Assembly (NCBI RefSeq): GCF_001983995.1
Contig: NZ_CP019450.1
Location: 1,922,001-1,986,000, forward strand
Direction of reading: 5' to 3'
Source of the DNA: Halioglobus japonicus
Lineage (GTDB): Bacteria; Pseudomonadota; Gammaproteobacteria; Pseudomonadales; Halieaceae
Length of the DNA stretch: 64,000 bases
Below the pieces are notes generated by a model. The model was not told where the DNA came from and ran no database searches. It worked only from the letters and a program-made list of their open reading frames with translations. Numbering within the stretch: the stretch's first letter is position 1; the number at the start of each line of letters is the position of its first letter. Of this stretch, positions 63,451-64,000 are shown one piece after another. The position numbers and the translations under genes are program-made.

Positions 63451-64000
63451 TTATTCGGGCTGGTTACGCGTATCGCTGAGATTGTTCTTTACGGCTGCCA
63501 GGTGCTCGCCGAATGAATCACCCAGGCGCAGGGCCAGGCAGGTTGCCAGCACGTCGATGATGACCAGCTGGGCAATACGAGAGCTCATGGGGGTGTAGAG
63601 GTCGGTGTCCTCACCACTCTCCACGCCCAGGACCAGATCGCAGGTGTTGGCCAGTGGTGAGCCTGGGGCGGTCAGGGCTAGTACGCGGGCACCAGTGCCA
63701 GCGGCCAATTGTGCCAGCTCCACCATCGCCGTGGTGCGGCCGGTGTAGGAAATGCACACCAGGCAGTCGTCGCGGGTCAGGCCTGTGGCCAGCATGCGTT
63801 GATTGATGATGTCCGTATGGGCCGATACGGGCACTGGGAAACGCAGTAATTTGTGTTGCGCATCCAGGGCCACTGAGGCCGAAGCTCCCAGTCCGCACAG
63901 GGCGATCGAGCGGGCGCTGGCCAGGGCGTCAACAGCTCGATGCAGTGACTCCAGCTGCAGATGTTGCTGCGCACTGTTGAGGCTGGCCTGGGTGTGCTCA
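63451..64000 (-). CDS. RpiR/HexR-family regulator, C-terminal part
   Basis: Only the SIS (sugar isomerase) domain is in the window; the N-terminal HTH lies beyond the edge. GLGASASVALDAQHKLLRFP, SYTGRTTAMVELAQLA and VLALTAPGSPLANTCDLVL are typical of HexR-like repressors that sense KDPG or sugar phosphates. The frame is open to the right edge. Confidence 0.8.
   Translation of the reverse strand, partial: EHTQASLNSAQQHLQLESLHRAVDALASARSIALCGLGASASVALDAQHKLLRFPVPVSAHTDIINQRMLATGLTRDDCLVCISYTGRTTAMVELAQLAAGTGARVLALTAPGSPLANTCDLVLGVESGEDTDLYTPMSSRIAQLVIIDVLATCLALRLGDSFGEHLAAVKNNLSDTRNQPE

Noticed and set aside
1..64000. CRISPR arrays, rRNA genes, transposases
   Set aside because: No regularly spaced repeats, no rRNA segments and no transposase or integrase motifs were seen.

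Overview
The window is about 64 kb of a moderately GC-rich (mid-50s %) gammaproteobacterial chromosome. Gene content points to a free-living aerobic marine heterotroph of the Halieaceae/Cellvibrionales type: P450, acyl-CoA carboxylase and acyl-CoA synthetase, PhyH dioxygenase, alkylsulfatase, PQQ-type dehydrogenase, sulfotransferase and H-NOX. That placement is inferred from gene content only. It cannot be proved without a marker gene.

Layout. (1) 1-1.2 kb: small unknown minus-strand genes ending at a tRNA 3'-end remnant. The remnant sits in a perfect 36-bp inverted repeat, followed by a row of small hairpins. This looks like the scar of an integrated element. (2) 1.3-15 kb: a Wzx/Wzy-type exopolysaccharide locus. 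It holds an initiating sugar transferase (leftward), then a DUF6492 glycosyltransferase, GT4, flippase, sulfotransferase, a large seven-SLBB export protein, a Wzz-like protein, a GT26-STAS fusion, GT2 and an O-antigen ligase/polymerase. (3) 14.9-19.9 kb: a decayed tandem copy of a sigma-54 response regulator, the intact regulator, an H-NOX nitric oxide sensor and its hybrid histidine kinase with HPt. Three sigma-54 -24/-12 promoters with exact spacing stand in front of the polysaccharide units. Two of them carry a near-identical enhancer-like 13-mer centred at -119. Together this reads as a self-contained NO-responsive switch for a probably sulfated polysaccharide, the most interesting system in the window.

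(4) 19.9-29.8 kb: a decayed membrane gene, a DUF885 lipoprotein, an alpha/beta hydrolase lipoprotein, acyl-CoA carboxylase beta subunit, EVE protein, P450, YebC/PmpR and a DUF3833 lipoprotein. (5) 29.8-42.6 kb: DUF2868/DUF3482 membrane-GTPase pair, YheT-type hydrolase, kbl-tdh threonine catabolism operon, DUF4124, a conserved operon of zinc-protease-like, inactive transglutaminase-7TM and RimK-like ligase genes, then an alkylsulfatase. (6) 42.6-54 kb: a decay-rich stretch. It has a CoA-transferase with two nonsense codons, tRNA-Arg(ACG), a divergent TetR/SDR pair, a beta-lactamase-fold hydrolase, a TonB-domain protein, MOSC, and two copies of a SnoaL / RND-OMP / PhyH / crotonase block, one reduced to relics. 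(7) 54-64 kb: rlmA, DUF4124, UMF1-type MFS, GDPD, rhlE, long-chain acyl-CoA synthetase, EEP phosphatase, sorbosone-dehydrogenase-like protein with a haem c tail, and the C-terminal part of an RpiR/HexR regulator cut by the window edge.

Several genes are broken by single frameshifts, some at G/C runs. Some of these could be assembly errors. The nonsense codons and the relic copies look like genuine decay.
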